A DNA stretch of 64,000 nt from Aspidapion aeneum (GCA_963576565.1 OY755046.1:53733471-53797470), one strand, 5' to 3'. Counted from the first letter of the stretch, positions 43,740 to 56,302 are shown. The notes: generated by a model from the letters alone, not told the origin. A program made the numbers and translations.

Positions 43740-44590
43740 ATTAAAAAATCATTATTGCACTTAATACACTAGTACTAGTTAAATTTTTAAAACTGATAAA
43801 TTTTGTTTAAACTAATATTTAGTATTCTGCACACAATGTGATTTTCTTTTTAAAAACATGCTAAACCATAACCAATTTCTACAGGTCCTTTTAAGCAATG
43901 TCATAACCAAGCTCAAAATTAAGAAACTAAAAAAAAACACCTTTACGCTTTTACAAATTAACCACACCACAAGGGTCTATAAATTAGACCACAAAATACC
44001 CAAACTGAGTCGACCAGTGGCTTAATTTTTAATTTTATTTATGTCTGCCACACCCCCGAAACCAAAACCCTTAAAATTAGTCGAATTTTGTGGTAAATCG
44101 GAAAATTGGTACTTCCGTTGGTGTGAGATCCAATCAGTTCATTAGAAATTTTAAACAATGCCCTTCTTCTCTTAAAGAAATATTACTGTTATTATTTTCT
44201 GTCTTAGTCTACAGGGTGTTTTTTAAATAATGTACCAAACTTTAAGGGATGGTAGGGAAGTAGACAAAAAGTTCAAATAACTTTTGGTAAAAAGTTTTTT
44301 TGTTTCCAAGTTAGAGCATTTGTCAAGTTTGAAGAGTACACACCGAAAAACCGTCTACTTACGACTATTACAGAAAAAAGTAAGTATTAGTTCCACATTT
44401 AATTTTACAAAAAATAATTTTAAAAAACAAATTTTTAGTAATAATTTTAAGCATTTCTACTTTTTTTAAATAATTTTAACACTCAATTATTACCTTTATT
44501 GTATTGCATAATTTCATAAAACTTCGATTGTCTGTTGTAATTTTTAAGGAAATTAGAATAAAAATCTGTTCATTTTGGCACCCTGTATCT
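43740..44590. other. no intact gene; one gag-like fragment and one element end
   Basis: At 44041 a 34-codon frame (MSATPPKPKPLKLVEFCGKS...) resembles the start of a retrotransposon gag but stops at 44143, so it is only a weak hint. At 44213 the end ACAGGGTGTTTTTTAAATAA matches the termini at 6899 and 8262. Confidence 0.35.
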
Positions 44591-44599
44591 AGAAAACAA

Positions 44600-45960
44600 A
44601 AAAAAGTTTATCTTTGCCGTCTTATTTTGCCCTTTATTAAAAATCGCTAAAAGACGTTTTTTTGAATCGTACCTCAAGCTGTTGTTTTTTCGTATCTGTA
44701 TAACCCAGCCATACTGCAACTTCGGGCTTTTCTTGATAAACTGTATAGTTTGTAAATTATGAATTTTCAAAGTTTTGCCATTTTGGTATTATGAGATTCC
44801 ATACCCTAAAATTTCCCAAATGACGATTTTTCGAATCCTAACTCAATGTGTGGTTTTTTCGCATCTCTATCGCCCCACAATACTGGAACTCTGTGCTTTT
44901 CTGGCTAAACTGTATAGTTTGAACAATATGAATTTTTAAAGTTTTGCCATTTTGGTACTAAATATCGCTAAATGACGTTTTTTGGAATCTCAACTCAATC
45001 AGTAGTTTTTTCGTATCTGTATGACGCCACAATACTGCAACTCGGTGCTTTTTTTGATAAACTGTATAGTTTGTAAAATATGAATTTTCAAAGTTTTGCC
45101 ATTTTGGTCTTATGGGTTTCCCCATACTAAAAAACGCTAAATAACGTTTTTTCGAATCTCAATTCAATCTGAGGTTTCATCGTATCTGTATAACCCCACC
45201 ATACTGCAACTCCGTGCTTTCCTTGATAAACTGCATGGTTTGTCAAATACGAATTTTCAAAGTTTTGCCGTTTTGGTCTTCTGCGTTTTCCTATACTAAA
45301 AATCGCTAAGTGACGTTTTTCCGAATCTTAACTCAATCCGTGGTTTTTTTGTATCTGTATGACCCCACAATACTGCAAACTCGGTGCTTTTCTTAATAAA
45401 CTGCATAGTTTGTAAAATATGAATTTTCAATGTTTTGCCATTTTGGTCTTATGGGTTTCCCCATACTAAAAAACGCTAAATAACGTTTTTTCGAATCTCA
45501 ATTCAATCTGAGGTTTCATCGTATCTGTATAACCCCACCATACTGCAACTCCGTGCTTTCCTTGATAAACTGCATGGTTTGTCAAATACGAATTTTCAAA
45601 GTTTTGCCGTTTTGGTCTTATGCGTTTTCCTATACTAAAAATCGCTAAATGAGGTTTTTGTGGAATCTCAACTCACTCAGTGGTTTTTTCGTATCTGTAT
45701 GACGCCACAATACTGCAACTCGGTGCTTTTTTTGATAAACTGTATAGTTTGTAAAATATGAATTTTCAAAGTTTTGCCATTTTGGTCTTATGGGTTTCCC
45801 TAAACTAAAACTCGCTAAATGACTTTTTCTCGAATTACAACTCAATCCGTGATTTTTTCGTATCGGTATGACCCCAAAATACTGCAACTCTGTGCTTTTC
45901 TAGATAAACTGTATAACTTTTAAAGTATGAAATTACGTTTTTCCGAATCTCAACTCAATC
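44600..45960. repeat. ~170-bp satellite-like tandem array, about eight copies
   Basis: CTGYATRGTT recurs at 44741, 44910, 45062, 45231, 45401, 45570 and 45740, and CTGTATAAC at 45909, so the period is 169-170 bp apart from one 152-bp spacing. Units share CTAAATGACGTTTTTTCGAA, CGTATCTGTATGACCCCACA and TTTTCAAAGTTTTGCCATTT. The units at 45231 and 45570 are more alike (both CTGCATGGTT with TGAGGTTTCATCG), indicating a ~339-bp higher-order dimer. Short frames inside are artefacts. Confidence 0.88.
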
Positions 45961-46097
45961 TGTGGTTTTTTGTATCTATATAAAATACTGCAACTCGGTA
46001 CTTTTCTTGACAAGCGTGGATCTGGGCCAAAATTCTGGGGGGGGTGGTTGTAATGATCGACGAAAAAATTATTCGGGTATTTATTTTTTGTCTAAGG

Positions 46098-46334
46098 GGG
46101 GGGGGGGGGTGGCTCGATCGCCGATTTTTGTGCACCAAAAGGAAATACCTACGGTATAATACCATGGTATTTCCTGGTATTTCCCAGTATTTTCTCAAAT
46201 TTCAATGGTATTTCCTAGTATTTCCCAAGTAGGTACTTCCCGGTATTTCCTAGTATATTTCCCAGTACTTTCCAAGTATTTCCCGGTATTTCCCCTACCC
46301 TAACCAAAAGGACATACCGATCCACCCCTCGGGG
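46098..46334. mobile_element. MITE with GGGGTGGCTCG ends, copy 2
   Basis: Starts GGGGTGGCTCGATCGCCG and ends CCGATCCACCCCTCGG. Its interior of GGTATTTCC repeats is the reverse complement of the GGAAATACC repeats in copy 1 (23254-23821). Copy 2 lacks the hAT insertion, so it shows the undisturbed interior. It is flanked by long G-runs (about 46096 and 46330-46370). Confidence 0.6.
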
Positions 46335-46920
46335 GGGGGGTTCGGTTCGGTTCGGGGGGGGGGGGGGTAATTATCCGGTTAGCCTTTTATTTATTACCTA
46401 AAGCTGCATATTTTTTTCTAGGGGCATAATTACGACGGCACCCCCCCTCAAATCTGCGCTGGCGTTCCAGGATTCCTAATTAAATTTAAAACTGTAATAA
46501 AATATATTTATTATGTCTTATTTAATTTTAACACATAAAGGTACTATACACAAATTAGAAAAATCCACCCTTTACAAAGAACAATTATATGTTTTTAAGA
46601 AATCTAGGCTCGCGTTCAAAAAAAGGGTTGCAATTCGAAAAAAGGGATAGTATTTTAAACACAGAAATCAGATCAAACCGCCAACCACCAAACCCATTGT
46701 ACCCCAATAATGTAGTGATCTATATTCGAAGATAAAAATAAAATCTATTGTAGCAGGTTTATTCCAACAAAAGCCGATCGGGGGTAGTTTGTTAAAAATT
46801 ATAGGGGTTGTTTATATAAAGAATTATAAAAATTCGCGTGGCTCTTTTCAAATAGTCAATTAGGGTTGGAAGTTTTGGGCACGAGAATGTTAGGATCAGA
46901 CACGCGAATGGAAGTTAGAT
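46335..46920. other. no gene recognised
   Basis: G-runs with a TTCGG repeat near 46345, then AT-rich sequence without a recognisable feature. Confidence 0.4.
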
Positions 46921-46923
46921 ATG

Positions 46924-48600
46924 TACGAGGTGTGACAAGTAAACTTTAAGACTAGCCCCCGTACTTACAGGTTTTAAATCTCCACGCCTCGGGCGGTTGG
47001 AGTTATTCAACTTGATGTGCGTTCTACTACCGCGCGAAATCTTGTCGTCATTCCTCTACTAGTTTGGCTTACGCAGTGGTTTGAATAGGATCGTACATAG
47101 CGCATTTTCCGGAATAATGACAAATGAAAAAATTGAGCAACGTATTCATTTAAAGTAAAACTCAAAGAAACGGCTACTGAATACTTTCAAATGCTAAAAG
47201 ATGTCTACGGAAAGCGGTGTATGTTTCGTGCACTGATTTTAGAAAGTTAGAGATGATTAACAAGAAGGGCGCTCCAGCACATCCATAATTGCGATGCTCA
47301 TTGTTTTTTTATCGATACTAGGGGTGTTATTCTTATTAAATGGGCGCGTGAGGCAAACAGTGAACCAACAATTATATTTGGAAGTATTTATGTAGCTAAG
47401 GGAACCTGTAAGTATAAAACGTCCAGATTTGTGGAAGAAAAACGCGTGGCTGCTCTACCAGGACAATGCACCGGCCCACAATGCCTTATCCATTAGGCAG
47501 TTTTTAGCTAATAAGAAGATCCCCGTCGTTAACCACCCACCATATTCACCAGACTTGGCCCCTTGCGACTTCAACTTGCTTCCGTAAGTGAAAAAATCGT
47601 TAAAAGGAACCCGTTTTGAGATATTAGAACACGTCAAGGAAAAAACGGCATGACTTCTTAACAGCCTCTCTTCTAATGATTTCAAAAATTGCTTCCAACA
47701 TTGGAAAAAAACGCATGCAACGCTACGTCAGTAGAGAAGAGGACAACATTGATGGGAAACATCATTAAGTCGTATTAGTATTAAAATAAAGTAGATTATT
47801 AAAGTAGTGGCTCAGGATTATGACGACCTCGAATATATGACACGAAAACTAATAGAAGAGCACAATAAGTGGGGACTAGAGGTTAATCTCAATAAGACAG
47901 AGTATATGTGTATCGGTGGAATGAAACAGGATCTAATCTTAAATACCGGGCAGCGAATTCAGTCCTGTGATGAGTATAAATACTTAGGTCTAAAAATTAC
48001 AGCTGTCGGAACACTAGACAAAGCTATAAAAGATCGAAACGTACAAGGAAGAAAAGCAATAACTTTATTAAATGGAATAATTTGGGACCCAAGTATATCA
48101 AAACATAACAAAAAGCTTATATATAACACCATTGTAAAAAGTATTATTACATACGGCTCAGAAGTATGGCCAATCAAGGATAGAACAGAAAAAATGCTTT
48201 CCGCTACGGAGATGGACTATTGGAGAAGAGCAGCAGGGAAATCAAAGAGTTACAAATCAAAGAATAAGAGAAATTATGACAGTGGGGGAACGTACTTTAG
48301 TGGATGATATAAGAACAAAGCAACTGGTGTGGTACGGACATGTACAAAGAATGAATAATGAGAGACTACCTAAACAAATACTACAATGGAAACCAACTGG
48401 CCGAAGAAAACGAGGACGGCCAAGGAGAAGCTGGAGAGAAGGAATAGACAGTGAAATAAGAATAAGAGGCCTAGATGATGAATTATGGGCAAACAGAAAC
48501 GAGTGGAGATTGGGTATCGGAAGACGTAGAACGTTGTGAAACCGATAAATATATATAGATTTTTTACAACAGTCTTATAATTTTATTGTCACACCTCGTA
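46924..48600 (+). mobile_element. mariner element interrupted by a LINE fragment
   Basis: The TIRs ACGAGGTGTGAC and GTCACACCTCGT with TA flanks match the deleted copy at 13880. A decayed transposase is visible: the N-terminal part (about 47120-47290) and the catalytic part at 47456-47590 with YQDNAPAHN and YSPDLAPCDF, 34 residues between the two aspartates (the mariner D34D pattern). Stops and deletions show that it is inactive. The LINE fragment (about 47806-48540) sits between the transposase end and the right TIR. Confidence 0.88.
47806..48540 (+). pseudogene. LINE reverse transcriptase C-terminal fragment
   Basis: Two frames offset by one near 48265 encode the post-catalytic part of a LINE reverse transcriptase. 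The first has LEVNLNKTEYMCIGG, EYKYLGLKIT, GRKAITLLNGIIWD and IYNTIVKSIITYGSEVW. The second has QLVWYGHVQRMNNERLPKQI and GRRKRGRPRRSW. It is 5'-truncated and lies inside the mariner copy, so it inserted later. RTE/Jockey-like by layout. Confidence 0.85.
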
Positions 48601-48604
48601 TACT

Positions 48605-48985
48605 TATCTATATATGCGTCTGTATGATGATAATAAAACAAATATGTAGGTGGGGTGGGAGCTTAATTATAATTTTACATGTCTGGTCATTGACACAGAA
48701 TAGTATATTATAAACCAAGGAACAAACGTGGCAATACCCAAGGCGAAAAGTTTGTAGTACGAGCGTTGCGAGGGCTACAATTCGTACAATTTCTAATTTT
48801 AGCATCTTTGTAATTTTTTATGAGTTTTTTTTCTATATTTTTGGAGTTTTTAAGTATAATTTTCTGGATGCATGGAAGTGCCCGCTAAGTTCGCGTAAAC
48901 TGCTGTACCACCTTTTCTTGAAACATTTCAACCTCTATTTGACCTATCTAAAACTATACTAAAGTTAACAACCTCTGCAAGTTTC
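48605..48985. other. no gene recognised
   Basis: Short AT-rich spacer with nothing supported. Confidence 0.4.
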
Positions 48986-48989
48986 ATAA

Positions 48990-49735
48990 AGTAGTAAGGT
49001 AGTTACGATATTTCAAAAAACGTCGAAATTGCCACTTACTCTCTCGTATAGATCATCAAAATTCTACTGTACTTCCAGACATGCTACAAATTTGAGATTT
49101 TGCAGACTGATAGAAATTATCATCAAACCCTTGAAAAAATCAAAAAAACCCCAAAATTCTAATTTACTCTCCTCCCCGATACATTTAAAGTGATGTAAAA
49201 GTAACATTGCCCACTTGCAGAAACGTTAGAGAGCTGAGCTTTGGCAGACTAATAGGAAATATGATAAAGCTATAGGAAAAAATTTGAAAACTCCATAATT
49301 TAATTTCCTTCCCTCCCCTATAAATGTAAAGTTATGTAAAAGTAACATTGCCCACTTCCAGAAACGCTAGAGAGCAGAGCTTTGGAGCGCCGATAGGAAC
49401 TATGATAAAACTATAGCAAAAAATTTAAATACCCCAAAATTTTAATTTAATTTTCTCCGCTATAAATGTAAAGTTATCTAAAAGTAATATTGCCCAGTTC
49501 CAGAAACGCTAGACATCTGAGCTTCAGAAGACTGATAGGAACTATGATACAACTATAGGAAAAAATTTACAAACACCAAAATTTCAATTTACTTCCCTCC
49601 CCGATAAAAGTAAAGTTGTGTAAAAGTAACATTGGCCACTTCCAGGAACGCTAGAGAGCTGAGCCTTAGAAGACTGAAGGAACTATAATAAAACCACAGG
49701 AAACAATTATAAAAACTTCAAAATTTTTAATAAGG
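48990..49735. repeat. ~142-bp tandem array, four to five copies
   Basis: GTAAAAGTAACATTGCCCAC-type blocks place GTAACATTG at 49201, 49342, 49484 (variant) and 49626, 141-142 bp apart. A diverged first copy precedes them (CTTCCAGACATGCTACAAAT, about 49073). Units share CAGAAACGCTAGAGA, GACTGATAGGAACTATGAT and a C-rich TCCCTCCCC. Confidence 0.85.
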
Positions 49736-49739
49736 CATT

Positions 49740-51980
49740 GTAAAAGTTTTAAAGAATATTCGGCATATTTTACTACTTTAAAACTCAAATATTATCGAAA
49801 ACCTTTAAAAATGGTGTTAAATCATAACAAACATATTTCATGTAAAAAAAATACGCGAAAATGATATTCCGTAAAAAGAATTGAGATAAAAGTAAAGCCA
49901 AGTCCTCCAAAAAAAAAGGTTCTTAGTAGTTTGGAAATGTTTTTCTAAACTTGGCTATAGTTTAAAGATATTATAAAACAGCCTTATATTTCTTATAAAG
50001 CTAAAAAAAACTGGCTCAAAGCGAATCTTTACATCGCCTAAATATTTTTTGCTTCCCCCAAAAAAGTATAAATCAATCCCTATAACTACAAACTTGAGGT
50101 AGATCGTGGTTTGACCTGGTTTTTTTATCCCATTTTTTGCCTTTTTTGTGGAAATACTTTTTTGATGGTGGATTCTTTTTACGATGCAGCAAGGGTGGTT
50201 TTTTTTTCAGGAAACCTGTGGAATGTAATTTTGTATTTATAGTGGTACATTTTCTGCTTTCAAATACTTTGGTAAAATAATATCCAAAACTATTTATCTC
50301 CGTATTTTTCACATGACAAAATTTTTCGCCAAGAAATTTTTTTGAATAATCGGTTAATTTTTGGAATATTTTTTGGCAAAAAAGTTTTCAAAAACATTTT
50401 TTTAGAACAAAATTTTTTTAGAAAAGATCTTTTCTCTTAAAATATACTTTTCGAAAAAATTGCTTTTTCGAAAAATCGTGTATTCTAAAATTGTTTTCGA
50501 CAAATTTTTTTGATTTTAATTTCACATGATTCATTATTCATCTTATCAAATCTTGTCAAACCAATAAAATCTCATATTTTAAAGATTTTATAAGTTTTTA
50601 CAGAACGGTCTTTTTTGGCAGGAAGAAAAAGATCAGAATTAATCTTGCTAATCTTCCAATACCTTTTGAAGTTCACAAATCAATTTTATCAATAAAGGTA
50701 GTGAATTAAATTCTAGAGAAAGAGCATCCCCCATTATAACAAACGTATAATAATACTTACCCTTTAATAAGGGTTGGCAATGTCAAATAAATATTATATC
50801 TTTCAATAACTGGCGATATTAACTTTAAACACTCAGCCTTTTTCGACACCCTTAATTCCTTCTACTTTAAGACTCTAAAGATAAATAAAATTTAACAAAA
50901 CTCACTAAAGCACTTCACGGTAGGTATTCTAAGGTCACTCATTGTCAAGCAAGCTTTTTGCCTTTACGATGTCCTTAAGGTATTCTGGGTCTAGAACGAT
51001 GTGGTACTTCCCATCACATGCTTTGAACAATGACAAGCTTTAAATTAGCTCCGAGCCGTCATGTGCTATGCGAAAAGACCTCCATTGCGCGAGCCCAGGT
51101 GATCCAATAGATAGTCTTTATTAGATCCTTGTAGGATTGTGTAAAATAAAAATCAAGAGCCAAAAACAATGCTTCCAGTGTATGAAAGCCACATATCCAA
51201 TTGTTTTTATTATACACTTGCCTTGATATTTTAAAGTTTTGTCTACCGGTGTAAGTTTTAAATCGGAAGCGTTTCCACAGATTTAATTTGGATATTTTCA
51301 GCTAAAAAAGCTTTGTAAAATTATTTTTGTGCCTTATTAATTGCCATATTTACAAAAATGCGTATTACAAATACCAGTGAGTGATAAATGAATGAAAAGC
51401 AAAGGGCGTGACCCATCTAACCTTGGCTGCAGCAACGCGAAGGCTAAAATTTCGTTGTGCCTAAGTGGAAGTCAGTATCGGATTCAGAATTTCAAGAGTT
51501 ATGGTTTATTTTTTCACAATTAAGTAGAATTTGTGACAAATTTTAAATAAGTGAAGCTGCTAAAATAAAAAAAAAGATATATGTCTGGAAGAGAGGCGGC
51601 TCTGCACCCCCCTGGATCCTCCACTGGTAGGAATGGTCCATGTATTACAAAATGCAGCTGAAGTTATTATTTGGTTTTAGAGGAATTAAGGGTGCAGACA
51701 AACCTTGTCGTAATATTTTATAAAGCTTCTAAGCCGTATAAAAAAATATTAATAAAATATTGAATAAAATGTCATTTTCGCGTGTTCTAGAAGTAAAATA
51801 CTGCCCGGTGAGGCTTAGATTAAAATATTTTCTGTGTAATAAAGGCACTGTGTTGTGTGTATAGAGGACATGCAAACAAGCATTTTTAAAACGCCCTGAC
51901 TACATTGGTGGTTTAAAAAATAATAATTTAAAAATTTGTTTTTGATTTATGTGTATGATTAAGTTTTAATAGTAGTAGTA
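49740..51980. other. no gene recognised
   Basis: AT-rich. A lone hAT-type right end (CCCCCTGGATCCTCCACTG, about 51608) resembles the MITE at 17158 but has no partner. A 39-codon minus-strand stretch near 50940-51040 (KYHIVLDPEYLKDIVKAK) is unexplained and too short to call. Confidence 0.35.
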
Positions 51981-51984
51981 GTAG

Positions 51985-52880
51985 TATGAAAGGGGAAGGC
52001 CTGGCAAGTTTGCCTACTCCCAGAGAATTCCTCTATCTTTGAGTTTGACCCTCTCCTTCGTCAAAGCTTCCCGTCCTTTTCATAAAGGGCAGGATGTCCG
52101 AACAATTTGGGGACATCAGGTCTTCCGATTCCAACTCCTCTGCTTCGAATACTCCTCTTTTCACTCCTTTATATGCTTAACAGTGTGCTAGGAAGTAAAA
52201 TGTTGTTGCCTCTTCCTCTTCGCACTTGGGACATGACTTATGTGTTTTATCTTTAGAATGGTTAAGTGCGCAGTATCCTGTAAGCACTACAAGCAAAAGG
52301 TTTCTTATCTTCTTTTCCTGCCTGGCAGCCCATTCGTTCTGCTTAAGCTAAGGATGCTGAGAGTATCCTTTCCCTGTCTATAGCCGTTCGAATTGGTCCC
52401 AGCTTTATGCCGCCCCTTGTGTTTCAATTTTTTGAGGGTTGATCTTATTTGTTCTTTTGTCAACCCTAGTCAAGGTTCAGGTCCAACAAAACTTTGTTTC
52501 GATCGGCGTTTTCGTTGGAAGGGATCCCCATATAAGCTGGAACAAAGAGAAGCAAAACCTTTTTGAAGTGTAAACTTCTTTAGGCGCGTTTAGCAGTTTT
52601 TGTGGGTAGTGAATTGAACTAAGCCGTCAGGCTCGGCTATGTAACGCTCATTCGGGTGAAGTCGGCTCGAGTCGACTAACTGTGAGAGGAACATTCAGCA
52701 AGCGATATGATGATGCAGATGAAGGCCAGTATTATTCATTTCGCCTTGTTGAAGTTTACACTTCTGCCGTGTGGTCTTAAGCACACACAATTTTTTTATC
52801 TCGGCCAGTTCTTGGAGTGCTTCAGAGCATTGCTGAACAAGCCCTGATCTGATCTAATTAAGCTGTAAAATGGAACCAAT
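51985..52880 (-). pseudogene. LINE RNase H domain remnant (minus strand)
   Basis: Read on the minus strand: FSNALKHSKNWP (about 52830), then FVPAYMGIPSNENADRN (about 52540, the RNase H 'PxHxGIxGNExAD' motif), then TGYCALNHSKDKTHKSC and CPKCEEEEATTFYF...HC (about 52210-52260), the cysteine/histidine-rich end typical of R1/I/Jockey LINE RNase H. Frames shift repeatedly. An AGT microsatellite adjoins at 51973. Confidence 0.65.
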
Positions 52881-53520
52881 AAGAAACAAGTTCAGATAGC
52901 AAAGAGATTTTGAAAATATTTTGAAGATATCTTAGGAACGTTACCTTAAAAGGTCGTATGTTACATTTCTGTAATGTCTTAATAAAACGTCTTTAAGATC
53001 TTTAAATCCGTAGTTAAATCTTGATTTATCTCAATAAATCATATATTAACAAAAAAATGTAGGTTTGAATAAAAATTTAAATATATGCAAACAAAGGCTG
53101 GAAAGGTTAAGGTGCAGTGTACAAACAAAACAATACCTTTTGGGATGTCTGGAAACTAATATATTTTAGATATATTTTTTTATAAATAATTATAATTATG
53201 GTTGGTTCAATTTTTGACAATTTTTTTTGAAAAACAAACACTGAACATTTTTGAAGGCTTTTTATATAAAATTTCGATGTGGTATTCACCCCGGAATACC
53301 AATTTAGGGCAAACCGGAGCCGGTGACCCTTGGTTCGATTTTTTTTACTACCTGGTAGTTGGGCCGACGTAAGGTCCGGGAATGGCAGTCCCTTGCCCGG
53401 GGCGGCAACCTTAAGGGGCCGCAAATTGACTGTAAAATGAACTAGTTTATAAAGAAAATTAGCAAACTAATTTATATTTATTTAAATACTTTTGAAAAAT
53501 TAATAGGTGTAATGATTTTT
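52881..53520. other. no gene recognised
   Basis: A minus-strand 105-codon frame (53107-53424) has no recognisable motif. The GC-richer patch at 53285-53425 may be part of an old element. Confidence 0.35.
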
Positions 53521-53521
53521 T

Positions 53522-54172
53522 TTTAAATAAGTAAAAAAGCTGCATTCTTGCCACGCACAACAAGCAAACTCTGTTTTGTGGTTCTAAAAAAAAATATTTT
53601 TGTTTCAACCATTGTTTTGCATATTATACGATTGCCTTGCCAATCCTGTCTGCATTTGTTCCTTAGAAATTCATTACTACTGAACCGATTTTAATGAAAT
53701 AAAAAACATCTTGGTTAGAATTGATTGCTTTTTGAAGAACATGATCAAAGTTTATCACCCACTTACAATTTAAAATGGCGTGTTTATTCCTATTTTCCGA
53801 AATAGCACTACTTTTCCCCTAGACAACTAGGTACAAATTAGTAAAATCGTTGTGGTGGTTTTCAAAAAATCTATTCCTCTAAAACATTTTCAGAAAATAA
53901 AAATAAACACGCCATTTTGAAGAATCAAGTAAATTTTGATCATTATGTTTAAAAGCAATCAATTCTCACCAGGTTGTTTTCTATTTCAATAAAACGGTTT
54001 AGTAGTAATGAATTTATAGGGAAATAAATGCAGACATGATTGGCAAGGCAATCGTATAATATGCAAACCAATGGTTGAAATAAAAATATTTTTTTAGAAC
54101 CACTGAATCGATTTTGCTTATTCGTACCTTGTTGTGCGTGGCAAGAATGTAGCTTTTTTACTAATTTAAAAA
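53522..54172. mobile_element. foldback element, ~270-bp arms
   Basis: The left arm (53524-53795) and right arm (53890-54170) are imperfect inverted copies. Examples are TTCTTGCCACGCACAACAAG against TTGTTGTGCGTGGCAAGAAT, and AAAATGGCGTGTTTATT against AATAAACACGCCATTTT. The loop is about 95 bp. No coding capacity. Confidence 0.8.
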
Positions 54173-54711
54173 AAATAATTAAAACATGGTGGCAATACAA
54201 AAATAAACGAGCATTTTTGAAGGGTACATTTTAATTTCGTCTGCCATTTTGGATTTTGAGATGGCAGACAATTGTATAGAATAGTTTAAAAGTTAAAATG
54301 CAAAAAAAATTGACCGGTTTTTTTTGGCCCGCCCGGTATGTTCGCTGGTACGCCCATTAAAAAAACCGAACTAAAAATACAGATCAATATAGATGAAAGA
54401 TTAAAATATTCAGTTGAGTTTTTGCAAGAGTAAAGCGGACTTGAATGGCGCCATTTTATTTTACTACTTTGTGTTGGAAAGGTTTGAGTTATCTCCTTTT
54501 TTACCTTTTTGTCCAGGGCGGGCAAGGCTAGTCCCGGCCCTGTTGGTAGGCAAGATTAACTCGTGTTTGGTGGAGCCGTTGAAGTTCAAAAAGGGAAGCC
54601 CGCGACTTAAAAAATAAAAAAACTTTTTTTACTACCTGATCTTACCTAATAATATGTGTTGCGAGGTCATTTGATTTACACTGAACTTAATAATGTAGTA
54701 ATCCCATATGC
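54173..54711. other. no gene recognised
   Basis: Contains GGGCAAGGCTAGTCCCGGCC (about 54521), like a hAT-type end, with no partner found. Confidence 0.35.
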
Positions 54712-55156
54712 CTTAAAATCATATACGTAATATTCCAATACTCCCTGTTACCTATTTATGATGCAAACATTCAGAAATAAAGGTACGAAAAATGAACAGA
54801 TACCAAATTTAAATAGATAGAGTTTTTGTCAACTGTACGCCGATGATTTGACATAACGAATACAAGAATAAAATAACATTCATGCGTAAAAGTATAACCA
54901 ATCAGGGCATTTTATCTTAAGGACCGCAAAAAGGATAGACTTATATCCATTGACATTGCTATTTCAAACATGTTTGCATTCTGCATCCTAAGGTATCGTA
55001 TGTATTGCAATAATATGTACTATATGGAAATAATATGCATATGTCTTTGAAAGCAACCAATCAGGTCTTTTTTGCTTAAAGACCCCAAGGCCCTCATGTT
55101 TGCATCATGAATGGGCAGTTACCGTGGGTATTGGAATATTATGTATATGCTTAAAA
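54712..55156. mobile_element. TIR element, ~58-bp ends
   Basis: The left end (54712-54769: CATATACGTAATATTCCAAT ... TTATGATGCAAACA) is the inverse of the right end (55097-55156: TGTTTGCATCATGAAT ... ATTGGAATATTATGTATATG). The interior contains a direct duplication around ACCAATCAGG (54898 and 55060). Non-coding. Confidence 0.7.
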
Positions 55157-55237
55157 TAGTGATTAGTTTAGAAAAAAATATTATTTGTTTTAGTGCAAGA
55201 TTTATATGAAAAAAGGCCAATTTTATGTATTTAGTTA

Positions 55238-55518
55238 ATAGAAACTTATTGCAATAAAGTCAGGCAGTTATTATGCCGGGCACTATTGCGACAGTTTTCC
55301 ATTGAAAACTGACAGTTGATCTTTCAAAATTGGCATACCAAAGTCGAATTTATAAATCCAGTCGTTTATTTTCCATTAATAATGGTGGCACTATTAATTC
55401 CGGCTCTTATAATACACCAAGAACTAATTTTAAGAGAAGTCAGCTGTTCTTGTAATGCGAAACTCTCAGAATAGTGCCCGGCACTATTACTGCCTGGCTT
55501 TATTGCAATAAGTCCCTA
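55238..55518. mobile_element. MITE flanked by TTAA (piggyBac-like target)
   Basis: The inverted ends share CTTATTGCAATAAAG and CAGGCAGT, extending to about 45 bp (left) and its complement (right). TTAA flanks both sides (55234-55237, 55519-55522). The 281-bp interior is non-coding. A related single end lies at 19911. Confidence 0.7.
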
Positions 55519-55522
55519 TTAA

Positions 55523-56302
55523 CCGCAAGGAATTCTAATGCTTTATTAGGTCAAGGCCCACAAAAAAATACAGGCCACGACCCTGAAAAAATCAGCTGTT
55601 CTCGGGGGCTGACTTTTACATTGGGTCTTATGGGAGGTCAGACGTTTTTTTATGATATTTTCAAAATGGCACTACAGATTTCCGCGAAAATTCAGTGAAA
55701 AATTCAAGTGATTAAAAGGTTAAAATCTTCAAGATTTAGCATTTCTTATTTTGAATTTAAATTACCCGCCATGTTCCGCATGCCAACTGTTATATTTGAC
55801 ATTGTCATCTGTGTTTGTTTTGCAAGAATATAGTAAAAACAATCTCAAAATCAGATTTATTTATAAAAAAATCTAATATTCGTGAACCGTCATTCCAACT
55901 TTAATATTTTAAAGACAATCAGCTGTGTCGTGAAGTGACCATCAAAAAAAAATCAGCCCCGGATGAGACGTCAACAAAGTGGAGAATCGTGGCCCGTCCG
56001 TTGTGATAGCCCTGATTAGCTAAAAAAGTTAAAAACACATGTATAAACGTAGCGGCTCGTAGAATTGAAAATTGAGTTTGTACTTCTAGTTGATCAATAT
56101 GTCTCCTCAAAACTCAAAAAACATACGGATTTATTGTACTTGTCAAAATGACAGTTCAACATTTAATCGCGACAACAGTATTCTTACTTTAAAGAGTCAG
56201 TCAGTTTCGCGTAAAATGCAGTTACAACCATTTCGTATTGGACAGCAGAACTTGACTTTCGAAAACCAAGGAACACACAAATTGGATGGATGCGTTAGGG
56301 TC
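55523..56302. other. no gene recognised
   Basis: Only short frames (63-104 codons), none with a recognisable motif. Confidence 0.4.

Noticed and set aside
44041..44145. Possible gag start (34 codons)
   Set aside because: Resembles the opening of a retrotransposon gag, but no continuation is visible in any frame, so no call was made.
50940..51040. Possible coding fragment KYHIVLDPEYLKDIVKAK (minus strand)
   Set aside because: Only 39 codons between stops, with no recognisable partner sequence. Left as unexplained rather than annotated.
53107..53424. 105-codon minus-strand frame
   Set aside because: Crosses low-complexity sequence and has no recognisable features.
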